From contig JAFOHJ010000009.1 of NCBI GenBank assembly GCA_017421885.1, positions 1 to 13,211 of the forward strand: a stretch of 13,211 bases of DNA, read 5' to 3'. Shown here piece by piece: positions 5,092-11,357 of this stretch. The DNA is from Clostridia bacterium. GTDB taxonomy: Bacteria > Bacillota_A > Clostridia > Oscillospirales > Butyricicoccaceae. The translations under genes and the position numbers were made by a program. Each line of letters opens with the position of its first letter. Within the stretch, counting starts at the first letter, position 1. The notes beneath the pieces are model-generated. The model ran no database searches and was not told where the DNA came from. It saw only the letters and a list, made by a program, of their open reading frames with translations.

Positions 5092-7713
5092 ATGAAGCTC
5101 ATGGCTATCGACGGCAACAGTCTCGTCAACCGTGCCTTTTATGCAATAAGGCAGCTCAGCACCCGAGAAGGCGTGCCCACCAATGCGATTTACGGTTTTT
5201 TGAATATGTATTACAAGCTGCTTTCGGAGCTGGAGCCCGACAGCGTCTGCGTATGCTTTGACCTCAAGGCAAAGACCTTCCGCCACAAGATGTATGACGG
5301 ATATAAGGCCCAGCGCAAGCCTATGCCCGAGGATCTTGCGGCTCAGATCCCTCTGCTCAAGCAGTGTCTTGACCTTATGGGTGTCGCACGCATGGAGATG
5401 GAGGGTTATGAGGCCGACGACCTGCTGGGAACGCTGGCAAGGCGCTGCCATGAAAACGGCGACGAATGTGTTATCGTCACCGGCGACCGCGACAGCCTGC
5501 AGTTTGTAGCCGAGGGCGCAAAGGTGGCCCTTGTAATAACCAAGATGGGCCAGACCTCCACAGAGGTCTATGACGATGCCCTTTTTGCCGAGAAATATCA
5601 GGGCCTTTCGGCCGATAAGATCGTCGATCTCAAGGCTATCATGGGCGATAAATCAGATAACATCCCCGGCATCCCCGGCATAGGCGAGAAGGGTGCCATG
5701 GATCTTCTTGTGAAATATGGCTCCCTTACCGGAATATACGATAATCTTGAAACAGGCACCTTCACCCCCTCTGTCCGCAAAAAGCTTACCGAGGGCAAGG
5801 AGCTGGCCTTCCTCAGCTATGACCTTGCCAAGGGCATCACCGATGTTCCCATCGAGCGTCCTCTTACTGAGCTTAAGCTGACCGAGGGCGACTGCGGTGG
5901 ACTCTACGACTTCCTCGACCGCATGGAGCTGCGCTCGATAATCAAGCGTCTTGAGCTCGAGCCCTCCTGCACAGCGGCCGAACATACGGCATTTACGGAA
6001 AAACCCTTCGAGGCTGCCGATGCCGGAAGGCTATCGGAATTCGCGAAGGCCGATGAGATATGCCTTTTTCTGACACCGGATATGGCGCGCGGCGCCTTTG
6101 TGTCGGGCGGAAAGGTATGCGTATCGGGTGCTGCGGTGGCAGGCGAAGCTGTATGGAATGATTTTCTCAGGTCGCTTGTGGAGAGGGGCAATTATGTCGC
6201 GCACGACGCAAAACCCCTTATCCTTTACGCATATAAGCAGGGCTGGCAGCCGGCTGCCCCTCTGTTCGACACAGCCATTGCGGCATATCTGATGTCGCCC
6301 ACCTCCAGCGACTTTTCGCTGGAGAACATCGCCCTTTCGGCCATCGATGTTTCGCTCAATGCCCAAAAGGATGACGAGGGACAGATGACCCTTGGCGGCA
6401 TGGAGGCCGATGACAGCGCATCGCTGGCGCGCAAGGCACAGGTGGTCGCCGCGCTGGCGGCGCATTACCGCCCCGTTCTCAAAGATAACGGCATGGATAA
6501 GCTGAACAGCGAAATCGAGCTGCCCCTTATCCCCGTGCTTGCCGAGATGCAGCACCTCGGCATGAAGCTCGACACCCAGAGGCTCACCCTTTTCGGCAAT
6601 ATCCTCACCGAGGAGATAGACGGACTTGAGAAGGGCATCTACGAGCTGGCAGGCGAGAAGTTCAACATCGGCTCTACAAAGCAGCTGGGTGTTGTGCTGT
6701 TTGAAAAGCTGGGCCTCAAGGCCGGCAAAAAGACAAAAACAGGCTATTCGACCGATGCCGACACCCTCGAAAAGCTGAGGGACAAGCATGAGATCATCGG
6801 TCTGATACTTGAATACAGAAAGCTTACAAAGCTTCGCTCCACCTATGTCGAAGGCCTTCTCAAGACGGTAGCGCCCGACGGCAGGGTGCATTCCACCTTC
6901 AATCAAATGGTCACAGCCACCGGAAGGCTGTCGTCCACCGACCCCAATATGCAGAATATCCCCGTGCGTGAGGCCATCGGTTCTGAGATCCGCAAGTGCT
7001 TTGTGCCTGCGGAGGGCAATGTATTTATCGATGCCGACTATTCTCAGATCGAGCTCAGAGTGCTGGCCCATATCGCGCAGGACGAAATGATGATAAATGC
7101 CTTCAACAGCGGCGAGGACATCCATGCGGTCACCGCATCTCAGGTCTTCGGAGTTCCGCTGAGCGAGGTCACTTCGCAGATGCGCTCCAGGGCAAAGGCA
7201 GTCAATTTCGGCATCGTATACGGCATTTCGGCCTTCTCACTGTCTGAAGACATCGGCGTAATGCCCAAGCAGGCCCAGCAGTATATGGATGCATATCTTG
7301 AAAAATATCACGGCGTGCGCGAGTATATGGCAAAGATCAAAGAGCAGGCAAGGGAAGACGGCTATGTAGCCACCTCCTTTGGCCGCAGAAGATGGATCCC
7401 CGAACTCAAGGCATCCAACTTCAATGTCCGTGCCTTCGGCGAGCGTGTTGCCCTCAATACACCCATTCAGGGCACGGCAGCTGACATCATCAAGATCGCC
7501 ATGATCCGTGTTTACCGCGCTCTGCGCGAGGAAGGCCTTAAGGCAAGGCTCATCCTGCAGGTGCACGACGAACTGATCCTCGAATGCCCCGAGGATGAAA
7601 AGGAGAGGGCAGGCGAGCTGCTGGTGAGGGAGATGGAAAGAGCCGTCTCGATCTCGGTGGCAATGAAGGCCGATGTAAATTATGGAGAAAACTGGCATGA
7701 ATCTAAAGGATGA
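5092..7713 (+). CDS. polA: DNA polymerase I, proofreading domain inactive
   Basis: 873 residues. The N-terminal 5'-3' exonuclease/flap domain (1 to about 290) opens MKLMAIDGNSL and holds EADDLLGT, VTGDRDSLQ and GDKSDNIPGIPGIGEKG, the acidic metal sites and helix-hairpin-helix. The middle region (about 310-450) keeps the 3'-5' exonuclease fold, but the DxE metal motif is replaced by ICLFLTPD (323-330), so proofreading should be lost, as in Bacillus-type and Taq PolA. The polymerase domain is intact: motif A DYSQIELRVLAH with Asp649, O-helix with Lys702, Phe706 and Tyr710, motif C QVHDELILE with Asp826. It fills gaps and removes Okazaki-fragment RNA primers. The ATG follows CGGAGG by seven bases. 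The 3' end overlaps rimI by 17 bases. Confidence 0.97.
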   Translation: MKLMAIDGNSLVNRAFYAIRQLSTREGVPTNAIYGFLNMYYKLLSELEPDSVCVCFDLKAKTFRHKMYDGYKAQRKPMPEDLAAQIPLLKQCLDLMGVARMEMEGYEADDLLGTLARRCHENGDECVIVTGDRDSLQFVAEGAKVALVITKMGQTSTEVYDDALFAEKYQGLSADKIVDLKAIMGDKSDNIPGIPGIGEKGAMDLLVKYGSLTGIYDNLETGTFTPSVRKKLTEGKELAFLSYDLAKGITDVPIERPLTELKLTEGDCGGLYDFLDRMELRSIIKRLELEPSCTAAEHTAFTEKPFEAADAGRLSEFAKADEICLFLTPDMARGAFVSGGKVCVSGAAVAGEAVWNDFLRSLVERGNYVAHDAKPLILYAYKQGWQPAAPLFDTAIAAYLMSPTSSDFSLENIALSAIDVSLNAQKDDEGQMTLGGMEADDSASLARKAQVVAALAAHYRPVLKDNGMDKLNSEIELPLIPVLAEMQHLGMKLDTQRLTLFGNILTEEIDGLEKGIYELAGEKFNIGSTKQLGVVLFEKLGLKAGKKTKTGYSTDADTLEKLRDKHEIIGLILEYRKLTKLRSTYVEGLLKTVAPDGRVHSTFNQMVTATGRLSSTDPNMQNIPVREAIGSEIRKCFVPAEGNVFIDADYSQIELRVLAHIAQDEMMINAFNSGEDIHAVTASQVFGVPLSEVTSQMRSRAKAVNFGIVYGISAFSLSEDIGVMPKQAQQYMDAYLEKYHGVREYMAKIKEQAREDGYVATSFGRRRWIPELKASNFNVRAFGERVALNTPIQGTAADIIKIAMIRVYRALREEGLKARLILQVHDELILECPEDEKERAGELLVREMERAVSISVAMKADVNYGENWHESKG

Positions 7714-8155
7714 TATTGAAATAAGAGTAGGCCTCAGGGAAGAATACATTCCCATGATGGTCGAGGCCGAGCGTGCCTGCTTTTCCGATCCCTGGTCGGA
7801 GGCGGCCTTTCGCTCCGAGCTTCTGAACCCCTACAGCCTCTATGTAGTCGCCATGTCGGACGACAGGGTGGTAGGCTATGTGGGCGGCATCGCCCTGTAT
7901 GAGAACTGCGACATAACCAATGTTGCCGTTATTCCCGAAATGAGAAGACGTGGCATTGCGGCCGCAATGGTCGAGTGCTTCATAAATGAATGTGTCTCCC
8001 GCTCGGTCGAGCAGATCCTGCTGGAGGTAAGGCAGAGCAATCTGCCGGCCATCAGGCTTTACGAGAGTTTTGGCTTCAGAGCCTATGGCACAAGAAAGAA
8101 TTATTACGAAAAACCGGCGGAAGACGCCGTTCTTATGGTGGTGGCATTATGTTGA
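7697..8155 (+). CDS. rimI: Ribosomal protein S18 N-alpha-acetyltransferase-like GNAT protein
   Basis: 152 residues from ATG 7697, chosen over ATG 7682 because GGAG (7684-7687) lies nine bases upstream of it. A single GNAT domain: N-terminal IEIRVGLREEYIPMMVEAE, the pyrophosphate-binding loop VIPEMRRRGIAAAMVE (R-x-x-G-x-A), then the RimI signature LEVRQSNLPAIRLYESFGF with the terminal RKNYYEKP and a YYE-type end. RimI transfers acetyl from acetyl-CoA to the N-terminus of ribosomal protein S18; in Firmicutes its exact targets are less clear. It starts within polA and ends within tsaD (7-base overlap). The rimI-tsaD pairing is widespread, usually with tsaB and tsaE beside it; both are absent here and must lie elsewhere if present. 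Confidence 0.92.
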   Translation: MNLKDDIEIRVGLREEYIPMMVEAERACFSDPWSEAAFRSELLNPYSLYVVAMSDDRVVGYVGGIALYENCDITNVAVIPEMRRRGIAAAMVECFINECVSRSVEQILLEVRQSNLPAIRLYESFGFRAYGTRKNYYEKPAEDAVLMVVALC

Positions 8156-9171
8156 TACTTGCACTTGAAAGCTCCTGCGACGAGACCGCTGCATCGGTCA
8201 GCCGTGACGGCAGAGAGATCCTTTCCAACGTTGTATATTCCCAGATAGACATGCACGCCCTTTACGGCGGCGTTGTTCCCGAGATCGCTTCGCGCAAGCA
8301 TGCCGAGAAGATCACCGCAGTAGCCGCCGAGGCTGTAAGGCAAGCCGGTATATCCTTTGAGGACCTCGATGCCGTTGCAGCCACCTGCGCTCCCGGCCTT
8401 ATCGGCGCGCTGCTGGTAGGCGCCAACTTCGCCAAGGCCGCCAGCCTTATGCTGGACGTTCCCTTTATTCCCGTCCATCATATTCGCGCCCACATTGCGG
8501 CAAACTATGTTGCCTTCCCCGAGCTCGAGCCCCCCTTTACGGCGCTGGTAGCCTCGGGCGGACACACCGTTATCATCGACGTTGAGGACTATACCAAGAT
8601 GGAGGTCCTCGGTACAACACGCGACGATGCCGCAGGCGAGGCTTTTGATAAGATCGCGCGAGTACTCTCGCTGCCCTATCCCGGTGGTGCAGCCCTCGAC
8701 AGGCTGTCCAAGGAAGGCGACAAGGACAAGTACAAGCTGCCCCGCGCTGCTGTAAACGGACATCCTTTCGATTTCTCTTTCTCCGGCCTTAAGACGGCAT
8801 CGCTGAACCTTATCCACAATGCTGCCCAGAAGGGCGAGGAGATCGATCGCGAGTCGCTGGCGGCTGCGGTTTCCCACGCGGTGGCCGATTCGGTCGTTCC
8901 CCGCGTTGTCGAAGCGGCTCTGCAGAAGGGCAGAAAGAAGATCTGTGCTGCCGGCGGTGTTGCCGCAAACAGCACTCTCAGAGGCAAACTGACCGATCTC
9001 TGCAAAAAGAAGGGCATCGAGCTCTATCTGCCGCCTCTCAATCTGTGCGGCGACAACGGAGCTATGATCGCCTGCCAGGCTTATTACGAGTATAAGGCCG
9101 GAAATGTCTCCGACTGCAGCCAGAACTGCTATGCCAACATGGCAGTATCCGAGCAGCTGTGCGGAAGATGA
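8149..9171 (+). CDS. tsaD: tRNA N6-adenosine threonylcarbamoyltransferase
   Basis: 340 residues, the standard TsaD/Kae1 length, starting MLILALESSCDETAASV at ATG 8149. The frame stays open upstream to 7990, but that extension is merely the rimI region in another frame. The fold is an ASKHA ATPase. The iron/metal ligands His111 and His115 sit in VHHIRAH at the same positions as in E. coli TsaD. Other motifs are SGGHT, DDAAGEAFDK, FSFSGLKTA, and GGVAANS near the C-terminus, with CGDNGAMIA supplying the last metal ligand. With TsaB and TsaE it moves the threonylcarbamoyl group from TC-AMP to A37 of ANN-decoding tRNAs (t6A). It overlaps rimI by ATGTTGA and has only a weak Shine-Dalgarno, so it is probably translated by coupling. 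Confidence 0.97.
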   Translation: MLILALESSCDETAASVSRDGREILSNVVYSQIDMHALYGGVVPEIASRKHAEKITAVAAEAVRQAGISFEDLDAVAATCAPGLIGALLVGANFAKAASLMLDVPFIPVHHIRAHIAANYVAFPELEPPFTALVASGGHTVIIDVEDYTKMEVLGTTRDDAAGEAFDKIARVLSLPYPGGAALDRLSKEGDKDKYKLPRAAVNGHPFDFSFSGLKTASLNLIHNAAQKGEEIDRESLAAAVSHAVADSVVPRVVEAALQKGRKKICAAGGVAANSTLRGKLTDLCKKKGIELYLPPLNLCGDNGAMIACQAYYEYKAGNVSDCSQNCYANMAVSEQLCGR

Positions 9172-9240
9172 TTTAACAGTCTGTAATTCTACAAATAGTA
9201 TTTTTTCTCGTTAAAATAGGCAAAAATATCGACTAAAAAC

Positions 9241-9379
9241 TGTTGATAACCACGAAAAATGATATTCACAGCCTGTGAATAAAATGCCTGATGCCTTTAT
9301 TTAAAGGGGTTTGCGGGTTGTGGATAACTTTGTGGATATTGTTAATAACTTTGTGTATTTAAATCTCTTGTGTTGATAA
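9241..9379. promoter_or_regulatory. Cluster of DnaA-box-like nonamers upstream of rex
   Basis: Against the DnaA box TTATNCACA, two sites match fully: TGTGAATAA (9274-9282) and TGTGGATAA (9319-9327). Five more are one base off: TGTTGATAA (9241-9249), ATATTCACA (9262-9270), TGTGGATAT (9331-9339), TGTTAATAA (9340-9348) and TGTTGATAA (9371-9379). All but one point the same way. Two form the palindrome TATTCACA-gcc-TGTGAATA (9263-9281). The flank at 9180-9240 is AT-rich. A weak promoter (TTGTGT 9351-9356, 17 bases, TGATAA 9374-9379) would overlap the last box. Site matches are direct; DnaA binding is inferred. No clear Rex operator palindrome is visible. Confidence 0.5.
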
Positions 9380-9405
9380 AAGAAATCGTTTAGGAGGGAT
9401 ATTTG

Positions 9406-10035
9406 TTGGAAAAGAAAGTATCACAGGCCGTTATCAGACGCCTTCCCAGATACCACACACATCTCAGCGAACTGCACAGTATGGGTGTTGCGAAGATATC
9501 GTCCAAAGAACTGGGCGACCGTATGGGCCTCACTGCTTCGCAGGTCAGGCAGGACTTTAACTGCTTTGGCGGCTTCGGCCAGCAGGGCTATGGCTATCCT
9601 GTCGATGGCCTTCTCGATTCGATAGGCGAGATCCTCAGGCTCAACGATGAGAAGAATGCCGTTATCATCGGCGCAGGTAACCTCGGTCAGGCCATTATCA
9701 ATAACTTCGACTTTTTCCAGAACGGCTTCAAGCTCATTGCTGCCTTTGATGCCGACCCTGCTCTTATCGGCACCGAGATATCGGGTGTTCCCGTATATGA
9801 TGTAAAGACTCTCAGAGAATACTGCTCCAAGAATCATCCCGATGTCGGTGTGCTCACCATGCCTAAGATATATGCCCGCGAGATCGCAGGCATCCTCTGC
9901 GACTGCGGCATCCGTGGCATCTGGAACTTCACCAACACCGACCTCCATCTCGACATCGACGCCGTTCCTGTCGAGAACGTCCACTTTGCCGAGAGCCTCA
10001 TGGTGCTCTCCTATAAGATCGGCGAAAAGAAATAA
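9406..10035 (+). CDS. rex: Redox-sensing transcriptional repressor Rex
   Basis: About 209 residues, the normal Rex length. The N-terminal winged helix (1 to about 80) has VSQAVIRRLPRYHTHLSEL, SSKELGDRMGLTASQVRQD and the FGGFGQQGYGY wing. The NAD(H)-binding Rossmann fold follows, with VIIGAGNLGQAI (GxGxxG), FDADPALIG, and the C-terminal swapped helix ending ESLMVLSYKI. Rex represses fermentation and respiration genes until a high NADH/NAD+ ratio releases it from DNA. Two TTG codons (9403, 9406) could start translation; GGAGG at 9393-9397 gives five or eight bases, and I prefer 9406. The gene is monocistronic, preceded by the DnaA-box-like cluster and followed by a terminator. Confidence 0.96.
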   Translation: MEKKVSQAVIRRLPRYHTHLSELHSMGVAKISSKELGDRMGLTASQVRQDFNCFGGFGQQGYGYPVDGLLDSIGEILRLNDEKNAVIIGAGNLGQAIINNFDFFQNGFKLIAAFDADPALIGTEISGVPVYDVKTLREYCSKNHPDVGVLTMPKIYAREIAGILCDCGIRGIWNFTNTDLHLDIDAVPVENVHFAESLMVLSYKIGEKK

Positions 10036-10048
10036 GCTACATAAAAAT

Positions 10049-10070
10049 CAGCCTCCCCAACGGGAGGCTG
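10049..10070. terminator. Bidirectional terminator between rex and tadA
   Basis: CAGCCTCCC, loop CAAC, GGGAGGCTG: a perfect 9-bp stem, followed by CATTTAA on the plus strand and ATTTTTAT on the minus strand. It serves both convergent genes. Confidence 0.9.
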
Positions 10071-10079
10071 CATTTAAGC

Positions 10080-10532
10080 TCATCTGAGTTTTCTGAAAAA
10101 GTCGGACAGCACCTCGGCGCATCGGTTGCCCAGCATGCCCTTATACATTCTGGGTTTATAGCCGAAGGCCTCTTCAAAGAGGTTTATAACGCCTCCGCAT
10201 GCGCCCATATTGGTGTCGCCGGCTCCATAGAAGACGCGGCCCACGCGGGCGTTAAGGATGGCTCCCGCGCACATTGGGCATGGCTCGAGGGTGACATAAA
10301 GGTCACATTCGTTCAGCCTCCACGACCCAAGAGTGCGGCAGGCCTCTTCGATGGCTATTATCTCGGCATGCAGCAGGGCATTCTGCTCTTCTTCACGTCT
10401 GTTGCGCCCACGGCCGACGATCTTTCCGTCACACACGATAACGCATCCGACCGGCACTTCGCCGCATGCGGCCGCCTCTATGGCCAGTGCGAGGGCCTCT
10501 TCCATATATCTTACTTCACCTGTCAAGGTCAA
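10080..10532 (-). CDS. tadA: tRNA-specific adenosine deaminase
   Basis: 150 residues. A zinc-dependent deaminase fold with His55 and Glu57 in LLHAEIIAIEEAC and Cys85/Cys88 in LEPCPMCAGAI, the classic HAE ... PCxxC zinc and proton-shuttle set. GEVPVGCVIV and GSWRL are typical of TadA rather than other cytidine/deoxycytidylate deaminases. It converts A34 of tRNA-Arg(ACG) to inosine. The start used is TTG 10532, with AAGGA nine bases upstream; ATG 10505 (AGGTGA about ten bases upstream) would cost nine residues and begin exactly at the conserved YM, so the longer form fits homologues slightly better. It is convergent with rex and divergent from the small membrane protein gene. Confidence 0.95.
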   Translation of the reverse strand: MTLTGEVRYMEEALALAIEAAACGEVPVGCVIVCDGKIVGRGRNRREEEQNALLHAEIIAIEEACRTLGSWRLNECDLYVTLEPCPMCAGAILNARVGRVFYGAGDTNMGACGGVINLFEEAFGYKPRMYKGMLGNRCAEVLSDFFRKLR

Positions 10533-10558
10533 ACACCACTTTCCTTCGGGATACTATT

Positions 10559-10564
10559 ATTATA
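10559..10564 (-). promoter_or_regulatory. Probable -10 box of the tadA promoter
   Basis: TATAAT on the minus strand, about 27 bases before the TTG start. No good -35 sits at 16-18 bases. Because tadA and the next gene are only 53 bases apart, their divergent promoters must overlap here. Confidence 0.4.
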
Positions 10565-10585
10565 CAGTAATCAGAGGATTTTTCT

Positions 10586-10807
10586 ATGGTAAATTACATC
10601 CAGTCGCTGCTTTTTGATGTTCTTTATTATGCGCTGCCCATTGTCGCGTCCTATTATATCTATAAGCTCATCGCTCCCAAGTTCCCCCAGAAGCCTGGTC
10701 ATATAAACATCGTGCTGGCCCTCGTCATGGTAGTGGTAGTGTCACTCATGTTCATCATCAGCACATTCATCTTTGCCACAGCCTCGTTCTTTGCGCTCAG
10801 GGGGTAA
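10586..10807 (+). CDS. Small two-helix membrane protein of unknown function
   Basis: 73 residues, beginning MVNYIQSLLFDVLYYALPIV. Two hydrophobic segments (about 8-27 and 41-69) are joined by a short basic/proline turn (KFPQKPGH). The second is very rich in Val, Ile, Phe and Ala. No cysteine or catalytic motif is seen. AGAGGA at 10573-10578 lies seven bases before the ATG. Its last codons overlap the ribosome-binding site of the next gene (AGGGGGT, stop TAA at 10805-10807, next ATG at 10814), so the two are probably cotranscribed. I do not recognise the family; a small inner-membrane protein is all that can be said. Confidence 0.75.
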   Translation: MVNYIQSLLFDVLYYALPIVASYYIYKLIAPKFPQKPGHINIVLALVMVVVVSLMFIISTFIFATASFFALRG

Positions 10808-10813
10808 GGGGCA

Positions 10814-11305
10814 ATGATAACCGATCAGACATCCGCCATCATCGAGAGGCTCCAGCGCCTTGGGATTGAATACGAGCTTTATGAGCATGAGGCTGTCGAG
10901 CACGCAGCCGACCGCTATGATATGGGCCTTGATTTCGGCGCCTGTGTATGCAAGAATCTGTTTCTCACGGTTCGCAACGAGAGCAGCTTTTATGTAATGA
11001 TGCTCAAGGCCGAAAAGAGCGCCGATCTCAAGCGTATTGCCCGTGCCATCGGCAGCTCGAGGCTGTGCTTCGGCTCCGACGAGAGGCTCTGGGAGCTCAT
11101 GGGCCAGCGCCCCGGCATGGTAAGCCCTCTGGGCATAATCAATGACCTTGGCAGGCGTGTCACCGTCCTTCTCGATGCCGACCTAAGAGGGCAAAAGGTG
11201 TGTGTCCACCCCAGCGACAACACCAAGACACTTGTGCTGGATTTCAGCAATATCGAGAGATATATCACATCGTTTGGAACAAAGATGATTTTTATCGAAC
11301 CCTGA
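10814..11305 (+). CDS. Prolyl-tRNA editing protein, YbaK/ProX (PrdX-like) family
   Basis: 163 residues making one YbaK/EbsC-type deacylase domain. Visible family marks are EYELYEHEAV near the start, CVCKNLFLTVRN with the conserved Lys, FYVMMLKAEKSADLKRIA, SRLCFGSDERLWELMG, the loop RPGMVSPLGIIND, a VLLDADL strand and VHPSDNTKTL. This pattern fits the ProX/PrdX branch (free-standing homologue of the ProRS editing insertion), which hydrolyses mischarged Ala-tRNA-Pro in trans, better than the Cys-tRNA-Pro-specific YbaK branch. AGGGGGT gives eight-base spacing to the ATG. It is downstream of the small membrane protein gene and ends at a strong terminator. Confidence 0.88.
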   Translation: MITDQTSAIIERLQRLGIEYELYEHEAVEHAADRYDMGLDFGACVCKNLFLTVRNESSFYVMMLKAEKSADLKRIARAIGSSRLCFGSDERLWELMGQRPGMVSPLGIINDLGRRVTVLLDADLRGQKVCVHPSDNTKTLVLDFSNIERYITSFGTKMIFIEP

Positions 11306-11318
11306 ATAATGAATAAGC

Positions 11319-11353
11319 AAGACCCTCCGCCATTTCGGGCGGAGGGTCTTTTT
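11319..11353 (+). terminator. Terminator after the prolyl-tRNA editing gene
   Basis: AAGACCCTCCGCC pairs perfectly with GGCGGAGGGTCTT (13 bp) around ATTTCG and is followed by TTT. It ends a few bases before the stop codon of the convergent surface-protein gene and probably serves that gene too. Confidence 0.9.
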
Positions 11354-11357
11354 CTGT

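Noticed and set aside
6031..7125. 364-codon open frame on the minus strand within polA
   Set aside because: Antisense shadow of polA produced by biased codon use; the polA motifs run straight through this interval on the plus strand.
7990..8148. N-terminal extension of TsaD
   Set aside because: TsaD homologues start at MxILALESSCDET, which is the ATG at 8149. The upstream part is rimI read in another frame.
9330..9362. Rex autoregulatory operator
   Set aside because: A single TTGTTAA-like half-site exists (about 9339-9345), but no second arm TTAACAA lies at the right distance.
9180..9402. Chromosomal replication origin
   Set aside because: DnaA boxes are present, but neither dnaA, dnaN nor other usual origin neighbours are here, and no clear unwinding-element repeats are seen. 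Kept as a DnaA-box cluster only.
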